Below, in pieces: positions 8,687 through 17,880 of a DNA stretch of 64,000 nt. The DNA is from Acidobacteriota bacterium. GTDB lineage: Bacteria; Acidobacteriota; Thermoanaerobaculia; Gp7-AA8. The notes beneath the pieces are model-generated. The model ran no database searches and was not told the DNA's origin. It saw only the letters and a list, made by a program, of their open reading frames with translations. Each line of letters opens with the position of its first letter. The stretch's first letter is position 1. The DNA lies in the NCBI GenBank assembly GCA_003223645.1, contig QHVT01000011.1, positions 62,001-126,000 of the forward strand, written 5' to 3'. The position numbers and the translations under genes are program-made.

Positions 8687-10551
8687 GCGCCATCCCCGGA
8701 CGCGAAACGTTTCCTCCTGCCGCCGGCCCCGGCGAGCATGGGCTCACGCCTTACGGCATCCCGCTCGGCGCACGCGTGCTCGATGGCAACCGTTGCGAGT
8801 TTCGCGTGTGGGCTCCGTATCACGAGCGTGTCGAGCTGCTCATCAACGAGCAATGCATCGCCATGGAGCCGGCGGCCGCGGGCTATCACGAAGTGATCGT
8901 CGATGATTGCGGTGAAGGCGCGCGCTATCTCTACAGACTCACGAACGGCAACGAGCGTCCCGATCCCGCGTCGCGGCATCAGCCGGACGGCGTCCACGCG
9001 GCGTCGGAAGTGATCGCGCGCGATTTCGAATGGCACGACGCGGGATGGCGCGGCGTCGCGCTCGAAGACTACGTCATCTATGAGTTGCATCCCGGCACGT
9101 TCACGCCGGAGGGGACGTTCGACGCGATCATTCCGCGCCTCAACTCTCTGCGCGACCTCGGCGTTACCGCGATCGAGCTGCTTCCGATCGCGCAGTTTCC
9201 CGGCGCGCGCAACTGGGGATACGATGGCACGTATCCGTACGCGGCGCAGAATTCGTACGGCGGTCCGCGCGCGCTCAAGCGACTCGTCGATGCCTGTCAT
9301 CAGCGCGGTCTCGCGATTCTCCTCGACGTGGTCTACAACCACCTCGGTCCGGAAGGAAACTACCTCTCCGAGTTCGGTCCGTACTTCACCGATCGCTACA
9401 AAACGCCGTGGGGACTCGCGCTCAATTTCGACGGGCCGCGCAGCGACGACGTGCGCTGGTTCTTCATCAACAACGCGCTGCAGTGGATCGACGAGTTTCA
9501 CTGCGACGGACTGCGCGTCGACGCCGTGCATGCGATCGTCGATCACTCCGCCGAGCCGTTTCTGCAGGACCTCACGAGCGCGGTTCGCTCGCGCGGTGCC
9601 TCACTGCATCGCCGCGTGTATGCGATCGCGGAGAGTGATCTCAACGATCCGCGCGTGATCACTCCGAAAGAGGACTACGGCCTCGGCTTCGACTCGCAGT
9701 GGACCGACGACTATCACCACGCCCTGCACGCGATCCTCACCGGCGAGCGCGACGGATACTACGAGGCCTTTCACGGCGCGCCGAGCGAGATCGCGCGCGT
9801 GCTCAATCACGGCTACCTTTTCGTCGGACAGCATTCGTCGTATCGCGGGCGCAAGTACGGCGCGATGCCGAAGACGAAAGACGGCGCGCGGTTCGTCGTC
9901 TCCGCGCAGAACCACGACCAGGTCGGCAACCGGATGATGGGCGAGCGGCTTGCGGCGATCGTGTCGATCGACAAAGTGCGCGTCGCCGCCGCGGCGATCG
10001 TGCTCTCGCCGTTTCTGCCGATGCTGTTCATGGGAGAGGAGTACGGCGAGAAGGCGCCGTTCCAATACTTCACGTCGCACGGCGATCCCGATCTGATCGA
10101 AGCCGTGCGCAAGGGACGGCGCGAAGAGTTCGACGACTTCGAATGGCACGGCGATCCGCCCGATCCGCACGACGAGCAGACGTTCGCGTGCTCGAAGTTG
10201 AACTGGTCGTGCATCGAGCGCGACGAGCACGCATCCCTCCGCCGGCTGTACACGCAACTGCTCGCGCTCCGGCGCGACACGCCCGCGCTGCGTACGCTCG
10301 ATCTCGCGTCGCTCGAAACGTACGCGGACGACGCGCGGCGAATTCTGCTCGTGCGACGCTGGACGGAGAGCGATCAGGCGCTCATCGCGTTCAACTTCGA
10401 CGAGAAGGCGCACAGCATCGACATCCTCTTCGCCGATGCGCAGTGGCGCGCGCTCATCGACACCGGCGCGAAGATCGAAGCGAATCGCATCACGCTGCCG
10501 CCGATCTCGTTCGCCGTCTTCAGCGGCATCCCGACGAACGAATCACCGTGA
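8683..10551 (+). CDS. treZ: Malto-oligosyltrehalose trehalohydrolase
   Basis: This 622-residue GH13 enzyme cleaves the terminal maltooligosyltrehalose bond to release free trehalose. An N-terminal E-set domain ([20 protein letters not shown]) precedes the barrel. Visible are the [17 protein letters not shown] motif typical of TreZ, nucleophile Asp in [12 protein letters not shown], acid/base Glu in [11 protein letters not shown], and QNHDQVGNR. It overlaps glgB by 4 bp (ATGA), which suggests translational coupling. Its 3' end overlaps the convergent glycosyltransferase gene by 32 bp. The partner treY lies about 1.6 kb downstream beyond that gene. Confidence 0.95.
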   Translation: MSAIPGRETFPPAAGPGEHGLTPYGIPLGARVLDGNRCEFRVWAPYHERVELLINEQCIAMEPAAAGYHEVIVDDCGEGARYLYRLTNGNERPDPASRHQPDGVHAASEVIARDFEWHDAGWRGVALEDYVIYELHPGTFTPEGTFDAIIPRLNSLRDLGVTAIELLPIAQFPGARNWGYDGTYPYAAQNSYGGPRALKRLVDACHQRGLAILLDVVYNHLGPEGNYLSEFGPYFTDRYKTPWGLALNFDGPRSDDVRWFFINNALQWIDEFHCDGLRVDAVHAIVDHSAEPFLQDLTSAVRSRGASLHRRVYAIAESDLNDPRVITPKEDYGLGFDSQWTDDYHHALHAILTGERDGYYEAFHGAPSEIARVLNHGYLFVGQHSSYRGRKYGAMPKTKDGARFVVSAQNHDQVGNRMMGERLAAIVSIDKVRVAAAAIVLSPFLPMLFMGEEYGEKAPFQYFTSHGDPDLIEAVRKGRREEFDDFEWHGDPPDPHDEQTFACSKLNWSCIERDEHASLRRLYTQLLALRRDTPALRTLDLASLETYADDARRILLVRRWTESDQALIAFNFDEKAHSIDILFADAQWRALIDTGAKIEANRITLPPISFAVFSGIPTNESP

Positions 10552-12142
10552 ACACCGCGCCGTCGCGCCCGATGAACTGCACGACCGGCGTCGCATCGTA
10601 GTTCGCGGCGCAACTCCAGCGCGTCGTGCCGACGTAGTAGTCGTATTGCGGCGGAAGCGCCCCGCGCAGTCCGACCTGGCCAATCTGCGTGACGGTGAAT
10701 CGATCGCGCGGCAGGTAGTAGCGCAGACATGCGATCGATGACTGCGTTGCCGCGGCGAGCACGCGCGTCGGACGATTGGGACACGCGTGCGCGCGCAGCC
10801 ACATCGCCGCCTCGCGATAACTCGACAGCCAGTAATCGGTCTCGAATCGCAGCGCTGCGCCGCGCGTCCCGCCAACGAGCTCGTTGTAATACGTCATCTG
10901 ATACGGATGCAGGCGGATGATCGGAATGATCGACAGCGCGAGCACGGCAACGATCGCGAGTTGCGCAACGCCGCCGTCATCCTGAGCCGCGAAGACGGCG
11001 AAGGATCTCGAAATGGCAGGATGTTGCGCATCGAGAGATCCTTCGCCGCGCTGCGCCGGCTCAGGATGACGGCGGGGCCACCGCCGCGTGATTTCCTTCG
11101 CAGCCATCGCGACACTCAACGCGAGAAACGGCATGAGAAAGAGAAAGTGCCGCACGCCGTCGTACACATTCGGCCGCCAGATCGTGAAGAGCACGACCGG
11201 TACAATCAGCCACGCGGCGATGAGCACACGCGGGCGCTGCAGCGGCGGATGGAGCGCGATGATGATTCCGAGGATGCCGAGGATGAGGATGGGAAGCGGG
11301 ATGGTGATCGCGAGCATCTCCGCGAGATAGCGGCGCGGAAGGAGATTGCTGCGGACGAAGTCTCCTTCGAACAGCACCGGCATCACCGCGCTGAACGACG
11401 CGGCCTCGCGAATCGCGCGAATCGGATTCAGGATCGGATTCAGATGCGCCCACGGCCAGAGCGCGACCATCACGATCCAGCCGACGATGCCGGCAATTGC
11501 AATGCGCCACTTCAACAGCGGAATGAGCGCGATCGCAGTCAACCCGAAAAAGAGCGCGCCACCCGGCCGAATCGCGAGCGCCGCGCCTAACGCGACACCG
11601 GCCACGCCTGCCCGCCCGATGGCAGATGGCGGATGGCGGATGGCCGAGCCGCCGTCGCTTTTGCCATCTGCCATCTGCCATCTGCCATCGGCGTCAGCCA
11701 TCCTCACGAACGCCAACACCACCACCACGCACGCGCACGCAAACGGCACATCCTTCGAGTTGTTGAACGAATGCCCCCACCACTGCGGCATCATCACCAG
11801 CGCGAGCTGCGCGATCAGCGGATCGACGTCCGCGCGCTTCGCCAAACGTCCCGTCGCGATGAGCGTCACGACCGCGGTCGTCGCGATCAGCAGATGACGG
11901 ATGTCGAACTTCCACGCCGGAAACGGCGCGTACGCGATCGCGGCGATCGTCTCGAACAGCGGCCCGTAAAACCGTAGATCGCCGAACGTGTAGGCGCCGT
12001 GGCCCGTGAAATAGCGCAGCGTGAGCTCGCCGTACAGGGCCTGCACGCTTTCGTCGAAGGTGATGCCGTATTGGCGGAACGTCAGCAACGCGACGAGGCC
12101 GTATGCCGACGGGACGATGGCCTCGCGCACGCGCTCGCGCAT
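10520..12142 (-). CDS. Membrane glycosyltransferase, GT39/ArnT-like, carrying two in-frame inverted repeats
   Basis: This 540-residue protein is a polytopic membrane enzyme of the polyprenyl-phosphate-sugar-dependent type. The first luminal loop has the characteristic acidic motif GITFDESVQALYG, followed by many hydrophobic segments, and the sequence HPYQMTYYNELVGG near residue 425 is typical of this class. The acceptor is unknown. Two insertions look foreign to the fold. Residues about 151-175 (DADGRWQMADG...IRHPPSAIG) and about 357-391 (PRRHPEPAQRGEG...SFAVFAAQDDGG) are encoded by inverted repeats also found between genes. Both keep the frame open and fall between hydrophobic segments. The gene runs against treZ and treY and overlaps the treZ end. 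Confidence 0.8.
   Translation of the reverse strand: MRERVREAIVPSAYGLVALLTFRQYGITFDESVQALYGELTLRYFTGHGAYTFGDLRFYGPLFETIAAIAYAPFPAWKFDIRHLLIATTAVVTLIATGRLAKRADVDPLIAQLALVMMPQWWGHSFNNSKDVPFACACVVVVLAFVRMADADGRWQMADGKSDGGSAIRHPPSAIGRAGVAGVALGAALAIRPGGALFFGLTAIALIPLLKWRIAIAGIVGWIVMVALWPWAHLNPILNPIRAIREAASFSAVMPVLFEGDFVRSNLLPRRYLAEMLAITIPLPILILGILGIIIALHPPLQRPRVLIAAWLIVPVVLFTIWRPNVYDGVRHFLFLMPFLALSVAMAAKEITRRWPRRHPEPAQRGEGSLDAQHPAISRSFAVFAAQDDGGVAQLAIVAVLALSIIPIIRLHPYQMTYYNELVGGTRGAALRFETDYWLSSYREAAMWLRAHACPNRPTRVLAAATQSSIACLRYYLPRDRFTVTQIGQVGLRGALPPQYDYYVGTTRWSCAANYDATPVVQFIGRDGAVFTVIRSSGCR
10971..11074. repeat. Inverted repeat inside glycosyltransferase gene (TCATCCTGAG type)
   Basis: The arms begin CCGCCGTCATCCTGAGCC (10971 on) and end GGCTCAGGATGACGGCGG (to 11074), with a second paired block GAAGGATCTCG / GAGATCCTTC inside. 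It is read in frame as about 35 residues of the membrane glycosyltransferase. Confidence 0.93.
11617..11690. repeat. Inverted repeat inside glycosyltransferase gene (GGCAGAT type)
   Basis: Left arm 11617-11644 has units GATGGCA/GATGGCG. Right arm 11663-11690 has GCCATCT units. It is read in frame as about 25 residues of the glycosyltransferase. Intergenic relatives are at 28371-28476, 35499-35589 and 62995-63162. Confidence 0.93.
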
Positions 12143-12197
12143 CGTCTCAGCTTAACGCAGTGTCCGGCACCGCCGTTGCACCCCTCGCTGCACAGAA

Positions 12198-14711
12198 GTG
12201 TTTCGCGTTCCTGTCGCCACGTACCGCCTTCAATTCAACGCGCAGTTCACATTCGCCGACGCGCGCAGGATCGTCCCCTATCTCCACGACCTCGGCATCA
12301 CGGACATCTACGCCTCGCCGATCCTCCGCGCCCGCAAGGGAAGCGCGCACGGCTACGACACGGTCGACGCGGCGCAGCTGAACCCGGAGCTCGGCACCGA
12401 GGACGACTTCATGGAGCTGTGCGGCGAGCTCGATCGGCACGACATGGGCCTCGTCCTCGACATCGTGCCGAATCACATGGCGGCGAGCCACGAGAACGCC
12501 TGGTGGATGAGCGTGCTCGAGAACGGACTGCAGTCGCGATTCGTCCACTACTTCGACATCGACTGGCGCGGCGACAAGCTCCTGCTCCCGATCCTCGGCC
12601 GTCCGTACGGCGAGACGCTCGAGTCGCACGAGATCCGCCTCGGCTTCGACGCAGACGGATTCTTTTTCACCTACTACGACAAACGCCTCCCGCTCGCGCC
12701 GCAGTCGTATCTCCTGATCCTTCGCAAGTGCGTCGACGCCGTGCCGTCGGAGGGAGTGGGAGTCGAGCTGCGCGATCTCGCGCAACAGGACGCCGTCGTG
12801 GCGAACAGCAAGTTTCTGAAGGAAACGCTGTCGCGCATTTACGAACAGTCGGAAGAATTTCGCGCCGCACTCGATGCGGCGATCGCGCGGATCAATGAGG
12901 ACGTGGACGCACTCGATCGACTGCTCGACGCGCAGTGGTATCGCGTCGCGTACTGGCGCATCGCCAGCGAGACGATCAATTACCGGCGCTTCTTCGACAT
13001 CACCGATCTCGTCGGTGTGCGCGTCGAGAATCCGGAAGTGTTCGAGGCGCGCAACCGCCGCATTCTCGATCTCGTCGACGAGCAGAAAGTGACGGGCCTG
13101 CGCATCGATCACATCGACGGCCTGCACGATCCCGCCGGCTATCTCACGCGCCTCCAACACCGCCTCGGCGACCGGATGTACACGGTCGTCGAAAAGATTC
13201 TCGGCTACGACGAGACGCTGCCGTCGTCGTTTCCCGTTGCCGGCACGACCGGCTACGACTTTCTCGACACCGTCAATCGCGTGTTCGTCGATCCGGACGG
13301 CCTCGCGCGATTGAACGGCACGCTGCCGCCGTTCGGCGACGTCGTGTACGAGAAAAAGAAGCAGGTGATCGATCAGTTGTTTTCCGGCGAGATGCGCGCC
13401 CTCGGCACACACCTGGCCGCGCTCGCCGTTGCCGATCGCAACGCGCGCGACTTCGCGCCGAGCGAGCTGCTCGCCGCGCTGGTCGAGGTTACGGCCTGCA
13501 TGCCGGTGTATCGCACGTACGATGTTTCGAAATGTGATCGCTCAATTATCGAGAAAACGATCGGCGAGGCGCGGCATCGCGCATCATCGCGCGTCGACGC
13601 GCGGCTGTTCGATTTTCTGCAGCGCGTCCTCACTTCGCCGTCGGACTTCGTGATGCGCTGGCAACAGTTCACGCCGCGCGTGATGGCGAAAGGTGTCGAG
13701 GACACGGCGTTCTACAACTACAGCCGGCTGCTTTCGTTGAATGAGGTGGGCGGCGATCCGGGGCGGATCTCGACGGATCCGATAGCGGAGTTTCACGCGC
13801 GCAACGAGCGGATCGCGCGCGACTGGCCGCGGACGATGAACGCGACGTCGACACACGACACGAAACGTTCGGAGGACGTGCGTGCGCGGATCAACGTGGT
13901 GTCGGAAATCGCGGAGGAGTGGCAACGCGAGCTGCGGAAGTGGCGGCGAATGAACGGGTCATTCGACGACGATCTGCTCATCTATCAGTCGCTGATCGGC
14001 ATCGGCCTCGATGCGAAAGAGCGCGTCATCGCGTACGCCGAGAAAGCCGCGCGCGAAGCGAAGACGCACACGAGCTGGCTCGCGCCGAACGGCGAATACG
14101 AATCCGCGCTGAAGGATTTCGTCGCACGCATCCACGATCACGAGCCGTTCCGCAAAGCGTTCGCGCGGTTCCACCGCCACATCGCCTTCCACGGCTTCCT
14201 CAACTCGCTCGCGCAAGTCGTGCTGAAAATCTTCTCGCCCGGCGTCCCCGATTTCTATCAAGGCACCGAGCTGTGGGACTACAGCCTCGTCGATCCCGAC
14301 AATCGCCGCCCCGTCGACTACGCGCTCCGCGCGCAATCGCTCGAGCGCAACGCCATTCCCGCGACGCTGCTGCGCAACTGGAAAGAAGGCCGCATCAAAC
14401 TCTTCGTCACCGCGCGCAGCCTCGCCATCCGCGCACGTCACGCCGATGCACCATACCGCGCCGTCGACACGCACACGCCGAACGCAATTGCATTCACGCG
14501 CGGCGACGACCTGCTCGTCATCGTCCCCCGCCTCACCACCCAAATCACACGCGCGCCGCATCTACCGATTGGAGATGTTTGGCGCGATCACGCGATCGAC
14601 GCGGGCGGGCGGTGGCGAAACGTGCTTACGGATGAAGTAGTTGCAGACGACGCGCTCGCGCTCAGAAACCTATTGGCGTCGTTTCCTGTAGGAGTGTTTG
14701 AAAAGGCGTAG
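12198..14711 (+). CDS. treY: Malto-oligosyltrehalose synthase
   Basis: This 837-residue GH13 enzyme isomerises the reducing-end glucose of a maltodextrin to an alpha,alpha-1,1 linkage, making the substrate of TreZ. Family motifs are PVATYRLQFNAQFTFADAR at the N-terminus, DIYASPILRARKGSAHGYD, LVLDIVPNHMA, nucleophile Asp in GLRIDHIDGLHDP, acid/base Glu in TVVEKILGYDE, and TSTHDTKRSEDVRAR. The start is GTG at 12198 and the product begins MFRVPVATYRLQF as in the family. It is separated from treZ by the opposing membrane glycosyltransferase gene. Residues IFSPGVPDFYQGTELWD near 680 are also typical of TreY. Confidence 0.96.
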   Translation: MFRVPVATYRLQFNAQFTFADARRIVPYLHDLGITDIYASPILRARKGSAHGYDTVDAAQLNPELGTEDDFMELCGELDRHDMGLVLDIVPNHMAASHENAWWMSVLENGLQSRFVHYFDIDWRGDKLLLPILGRPYGETLESHEIRLGFDADGFFFTYYDKRLPLAPQSYLLILRKCVDAVPSEGVGVELRDLAQQDAVVANSKFLKETLSRIYEQSEEFRAALDAAIARINEDVDALDRLLDAQWYRVAYWRIASETINYRRFFDITDLVGVRVENPEVFEARNRRILDLVDEQKVTGLRIDHIDGLHDPAGYLTRLQHRLGDRMYTVVEKILGYDETLPSSFPVAGTTGYDFLDTVNRVFVDPDGLARLNGTLPPFGDVVYEKKKQVIDQLFSGEMRALGTHLAALAVADRNARDFAPSELLAALVEVTACMPVYRTYDVSKCDRSIIEKTIGEARHRASSRVDARLFDFLQRVLTSPSDFVMRWQQFTPRVMAKGVEDTAFYNYSRLLSLNEVGGDPGRISTDPIAEFHARNERIARDWPRTMNATSTHDTKRSEDVRARINVVSEIAEEWQRELRKWRRMNGSFDDDLLIYQSLIGIGLDAKERVIAYAEKAAREAKTHTSWLAPNGEYESALKDFVARIHDHEPFRKAFARFHRHIAFHGFLNSLAQVVLKIFSPGVPDFYQGTELWDYSLVDPDNRRPVDYALRAQSLERNAIPATLLRNWKEGRIKLFVTARSLAIRARHADAPYRAVDTHTPNAIAFTRGDDLLVIVPRLTTQITRAPHLPIGDVWRDHAIDAGGRWRNVLTDEVVADDALALRNLLASFPVGVFEKA

Positions 14712-14723
14712 CATTTCTCGAGC

Positions 14724-15362
14724 ATGACTGTCGTCGAAACATCCCACAAGCTGACCTACGAGGATTACCTCAATTTCCCGGATGACGGGAACCGCTACGA
14801 GATCATCGACGGGGAGCTGTACTTGAATCCATCGCCGAACATGAAGCACCAGCTCGTATTGATGAATATTCTGCGCGCCCTCGATCGATACGTGCGGAAG
14901 AACCGATGCGGCGAGATCTTCTTTGCGCCGTTCGACGTCGTGCTGTCGAAGCACAACGTCGTTCAGCCGGACGTGCTGTACATCAGCAACGAGCGGATGG
15001 AGATCATCACCGCCGCGAACGTGCAGGGCGCGCCCGACATGGCCATCGAAGTTCTCTCCGACGGCACGCGCAAGAAGGACGAGACCAAGAAGCGGCGAGC
15101 GTACGAGCGGTTCGGCGTCAGTGAATACTGGATGATCGATCCGCTCGAGGAGGACTCGGTGCGGATCTTCCGGTTCAAGGGGAAAAAGTACGAGCGCCGC
15201 ATCGTTGGCGGCAAGATCACTTCGCCTCTTCTTCCCGGGTTCTCGCTCCCGCTGCGCGACGTGTTCGCAATGCGGCCCTCGCTCGCGGCAGCGCTGCGGC
15301 TGCGCATGGAAGCCAAATCCACGCGGCCTCGCTCGCGGGTGTCTCCGGACCGCGTGCACTGA
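14724..15362 (+). CDS. Uma2-type endonuclease fold protein, copy 1
   Basis: This 212-residue protein belongs to the Uma2 (DUF820) family, a PD-(D/E)XK nuclease-fold group of unknown cellular role. Visible are LTYEDYLNFPDDGNRYEIID at the N-terminus, the acidic site VVQPDVLYIS and DMAIEVLSDGTRKKDETKK, and FGVSEYWMIDP. It begins 12 bp after treY. The paralogue follows 20 bp downstream. Relative to that copy it has a 25-30 residue C-terminal extension rich in Arg and Ala that ends in RSRVSPDRVH. The extension aligns with DNA lying beyond the stop of copy 2, so it looks like a by-product of tandem duplication. Confidence 0.85.
   Translation: MTVVETSHKLTYEDYLNFPDDGNRYEIIDGELYLNPSPNMKHQLVLMNILRALDRYVRKNRCGEIFFAPFDVVLSKHNVVQPDVLYISNERMEIITAANVQGAPDMAIEVLSDGTRKKDETKKRRAYERFGVSEYWMIDPLEEDSVRIFRFKGKKYERRIVGGKITSPLLPGFSLPLRDVFAMRPSLAAALRLRMEAKSTRPRSRVSPDRVH
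15326..15361. repeat. Direct repeat, left copy (650 bp from right copy)
   Basis: This 36-bp segment (core CTCGCTCGCGGGTGTCTCC) matches 15976-16011 with about four differences at an offset of exactly 650 bp. It encodes the last residues of Uma2 copy 1. Confidence 0.85.
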
Positions 15363-15382
15363 GAGGCATAGGACAAACCCGC

Positions 15383-15937
15383 ATGACCATCACCGAGATC
15401 TCATCCAGGCTGACGTACGACGACTACCTCAACTTCCCGAACGACGGGAAACGATACGAGATCATCGAAGGGGAGCTGTACGTGAATCCCTCACCGAATA
15501 TGAAGCATCAACGAGTGCTGTTGAGGCTTGCTCGATCGCTGGCAGATTTCGTCGAGACGCACGGCCTTGGGGAAGTGTTCATTGCTCCATTCGACGTCGT
15601 ACTGTCCGAGATCGACGTCCTGGAGCCGGATGTACTGTTCATCAGCGCCGCGCGGATGCACATCCTCACGCAGGCGAATGTGAAAGGCGCGCCCGATCTC
15701 GTCGTCGAAGTTCTCTCCGACGGAACGCGCCGTTACGATGAGACGACGAAGCGGAAACGGTACGAGCATTTCGAGGTCCAGGAATACTGGATCGTCGATC
15801 CGATCGACGACTCGGTACGCATCCTGCGGCTGCAGGGCAAACAGTACGAGCGCATCATCGTGGGCGGCAACATCACCTCGCCGTTGTTTCCCGGCCTCTC
15901 CCTCGAGCTGAAAAAACTGTTCGCAGAGCAAGTCTGA
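15383..15937 (+). CDS. Uma2-type endonuclease fold protein, copy 2
   Basis: This 184-residue protein is closely similar to copy 1, starting with LTYDDYLNFPNDGKRYEIIE and sharing the blocks NPSPNMKHQ, APFDVVLSE, PDVLFIS, VEVLSDGTRRYDETTK and EYWIVDP. It keeps the PD-(D/E)XK-like residues. The length is normal for Uma2 proteins. Its 3' end overlaps the convergent YdjM-like gene by about 65 bp. The spacing between the two starts (659 bp) agrees with the flanking 650-bp-offset direct repeat, so a local tandem duplication is the simplest origin. Divergence between the copies shows the event is not recent. Confidence 0.85.
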   Translation: MTITEISSRLTYDDYLNFPNDGKRYEIIEGELYVNPSPNMKHQRVLLRLARSLADFVETHGLGEVFIAPFDVVLSEIDVLEPDVLFISAARMHILTQANVKGAPDLVVEVLSDGTRRYDETTKRKRYEHFEVQEYWIVDPIDDSVRILRLQGKQYERIIVGGNITSPLFPGLSLELKKLFAEQV

Positions 15938-16412
15938 GCAGCGCCGCGACGCCGCACGGAATCCACACCCATACCACCTCGCTCGCGAGTGTCTCCAGAC
16001 CGCGTGAACTGAAAAAGCGATGGCCGATGCCGATCGGCGACACGCGGATCGGACGCCACGGAAAGAAATAGCGCGCGTTGCTGAAGGGCGAGAAGAACGC
16101 GATGCCGAGGCCGCCGTCCGTCAATGCATCGAAAAGCGGGTGGGAGATCGCGCAGAGGAAGAGGAACGGGAACGCGGAGCGCGTCCTCACCATGACTGTT
16201 CCGAGTGTTGCGGTGATGAGCGCGAAGGCGATTGAGTGCGTGAAGCCGCGGTGGCCGAATGTCGATCCGTACGGGATGCCGTAGGCGAAGCCGATGGTGT
16301 CGAGGTCGGGGAGGATCGAGAGCACGGCGCCGAGGATGGCTATGCGCCAGGACAGGCGCGGGAACCACGTCTTGAGCAATGCGGCGGCGGGATGCGTGAG
16401 GATCGTCGGCAT
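15873..16412 (-). CDS. YdjM-like metal-dependent hydrolase, integral membrane
   Basis: This 179-residue protein resembles the YdjM/DUF457 family of inner-membrane putative metal-dependent hydrolases. It shows hydrophobic segments and the family pattern LPDLDTIGF, HRGFTHS and ISHPLFDALTDGG, whose His and Asp residues are likely metal ligands. The start at 16412 shares one base with the malQ stop (TGATG), so it is co-translated with malQ. The C-terminus beyond about residue 158 overlaps the opposing Uma2 gene and includes the right copy of the 36-bp direct repeat. The substrate is unknown. Confidence 0.75.
   Translation of the reverse strand: MPTILTHPAAALLKTWFPRLSWRIAILGAVLSILPDLDTIGFAYGIPYGSTFGHRGFTHSIAFALITATLGTVMVRTRSAFPFLFLCAISHPLFDALTDGGLGIAFFSPFSNARYFFPWRPIRVSPIGIGHRFFSSRGLETLASEVVWVWIPCGVAALLRLALRTVFSARGRGRETTAR
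15976..16011. repeat. Direct repeat, right copy
   Basis: This is the partner of 15326-15361. Here it lies within the 3' part of the minus-strand YdjM-like gene, downstream of Uma2 copy 2. Confidence 0.85.
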
Positions 16413-17878
16413 CAGCGGCCTGTCAGCTCGGCGAGACGGCGCAGGCGCGCGGCGTGATCGTGCGTGAGTGCGCCAGGACGCAGGCGCCACGTCCAATTTC
16501 CTTCCGTCGCGCCGGGGCGATTCATGCGCGCTTCGCTGCCGAGGTTGAGGATGTCCTGCGCGGGGACGATCGCCATTTCCGCGACCGACGTGTACGCCGC
16601 GCGGATGAGACACCACGCGACGCTGTCGCTCGCGCATCCGAGGTACGTCGTCGCCGCTTCGTGCTCCTCGGCGGACGCCGATTCGTACCAGCCGCGCGCG
16701 GTATCGTTGTCGTGCGTGCCGCTGTAGACGACGGTGTGCGGCTCGTAGCGATGCGGCAGATGCGGACTGTCGTTCTGTCCGAATCCGAACTGCAGGATGC
16801 GCATGCCGGGAACGCCGATCGCGTTGCGCAGCTCGTGCACGTCCTGCGTAATGTGGCCGAGGTCTTCGGCGATGAGCGGGAGACCGCCGAGTGCGTCGCG
16901 CAACGCGTCGAAGAGCGCGATGCCGGGCCCGGGCTTCCACTGTCCGTGCACCGCGGTTGGCTCGTTCGCGGGGATCTCCCAATACGCGACGAAGCCGCGG
17001 AAGTGATCGAGGCGCAGGACGTCGGCGAAGCGAAGGTTGGTGCGCACGCGTGCGATCCACCACTCGAAATTCGTCGCACGCATCTCGTCCCAGCGATAGA
17101 GCGGATTGCCCCAACGCTGCCCGGTCTCGCTGAAGTAATCGGGCGGCACGCCGGCGACGAACGTCGGATGTCCCGACGCGTCGAGCTCGAATAGCTCGCG
17201 GTGCCCCCAGACGTCCGCGCTATCGCACGCGACGTAGATCGGCACGTCGCCGATGATCCGGATGCCGCGTGCGTGCGCCGCCGCGCGCACCGCGTCCCAC
17301 TGCTGGAAAAAGGCGAACTGGACGAACTGCCAGAAGCGGACCTCGTCCGCGTTTTGATCGCGCGCGCGTTTCAGCGCCGCGGTGTCGTGTCGCACGAGCT
17401 TGCGGTCCCATTTCCACCATGGCGCGCCGTCGGACTTCGCTTTCAGCGCCATGAACAGCGCGTAGTCATCGATCCAATGCGATTGTTCATTGACGAATGC
17501 ATCGAGTGCGGCGTGATCGTGGAAGCGTTGATAGGCGATGCGCAGCAGTTCGAATTTGAATGCGGCGACGCGATCGAATTGGACGTGGTCGTCGTCGAAG
17601 TGCGGAATGTCGTTGACGTCCAGTTGCAAACGATCGGGCGAGATGAGCAGCGGATTGCCGGCGAAGGACGACACGCATCCGTACGGCGACGCGCCGAAGC
17701 CGGGCGGATTGAGCGGCAGCACCTGCCACAGGCGCATGCCGGCGCTCGCGGCCCAGTCGAGGAACGCGAACAGCTCGTCGCCGAGATCGCCGATGCCGTA
17801 GCGTCCGGGGAGCGACGTCGGATGGAGGAGAACGCCGGCCGCGCGGTGCTCGCTCGGAGAGTGTGTCGACGTGTGCAT
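16412..17878 (-). CDS. malQ: 4-alpha-glucanotransferase (amylomaltase)
   Basis: This 488-residue GH77 enzyme disproportionates maltodextrins, supplying chain lengths for TreY and GlgB. Seen are AAGVLLHPTSLPGRYGIGDLG, RLWQVLPLNPPGFGASPYGC, nucleophile Asp in FADVLRLDHFRGF, acid/base Glu in IAEDLGHITQDV, and the VYSGTHDNDT motif. The ATG at 17878 lies 2 bp after the GH57 gene and is preferred over upstream in-frame alternatives that overlap that gene. It shares the TGATG junction with the downstream membrane protein. Confidence 0.95.
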   Translation of the reverse strand: MHTSTHSPSEHRAAGVLLHPTSLPGRYGIGDLGDELFAFLDWAASAGMRLWQVLPLNPPGFGASPYGCVSSFAGNPLLISPDRLQLDVNDIPHFDDDHVQFDRVAAFKFELLRIAYQRFHDHAALDAFVNEQSHWIDDYALFMALKAKSDGAPWWKWDRKLVRHDTAALKRARDQNADEVRFWQFVQFAFFQQWDAVRAAAHARGIRIIGDVPIYVACDSADVWGHRELFELDASGHPTFVAGVPPDYFSETGQRWGNPLYRWDEMRATNFEWWIARVRTNLRFADVLRLDHFRGFVAYWEIPANEPTAVHGQWKPGPGIALFDALRDALGGLPLIAEDLGHITQDVHELRNAIGVPGMRILQFGFGQNDSPHLPHRYEPHTVVYSGTHDNDTARGWYESASAEEHEAATTYLGCASDSVAWCLIRAAYTSVAEMAIVPAQDILNLGSEARMNRPGATEGNWTWRLRPGALTHDHAARLRRLAELTGR

Positions 17879-17880
17879 GG

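Noticed and set aside
10520-12142. Pseudogene because of repeat insertions
   Set aside because: The frame is open throughout, the hydrophobic pattern is maintained on both sides of each insertion, and the N-terminal acidic motif is intact.
14724-15937. IS element or transposase pair
   Set aside because: Both genes match Uma2-type proteins, no terminal inverted repeats or target duplications are seen, and a tandem duplication explains the direct repeat.
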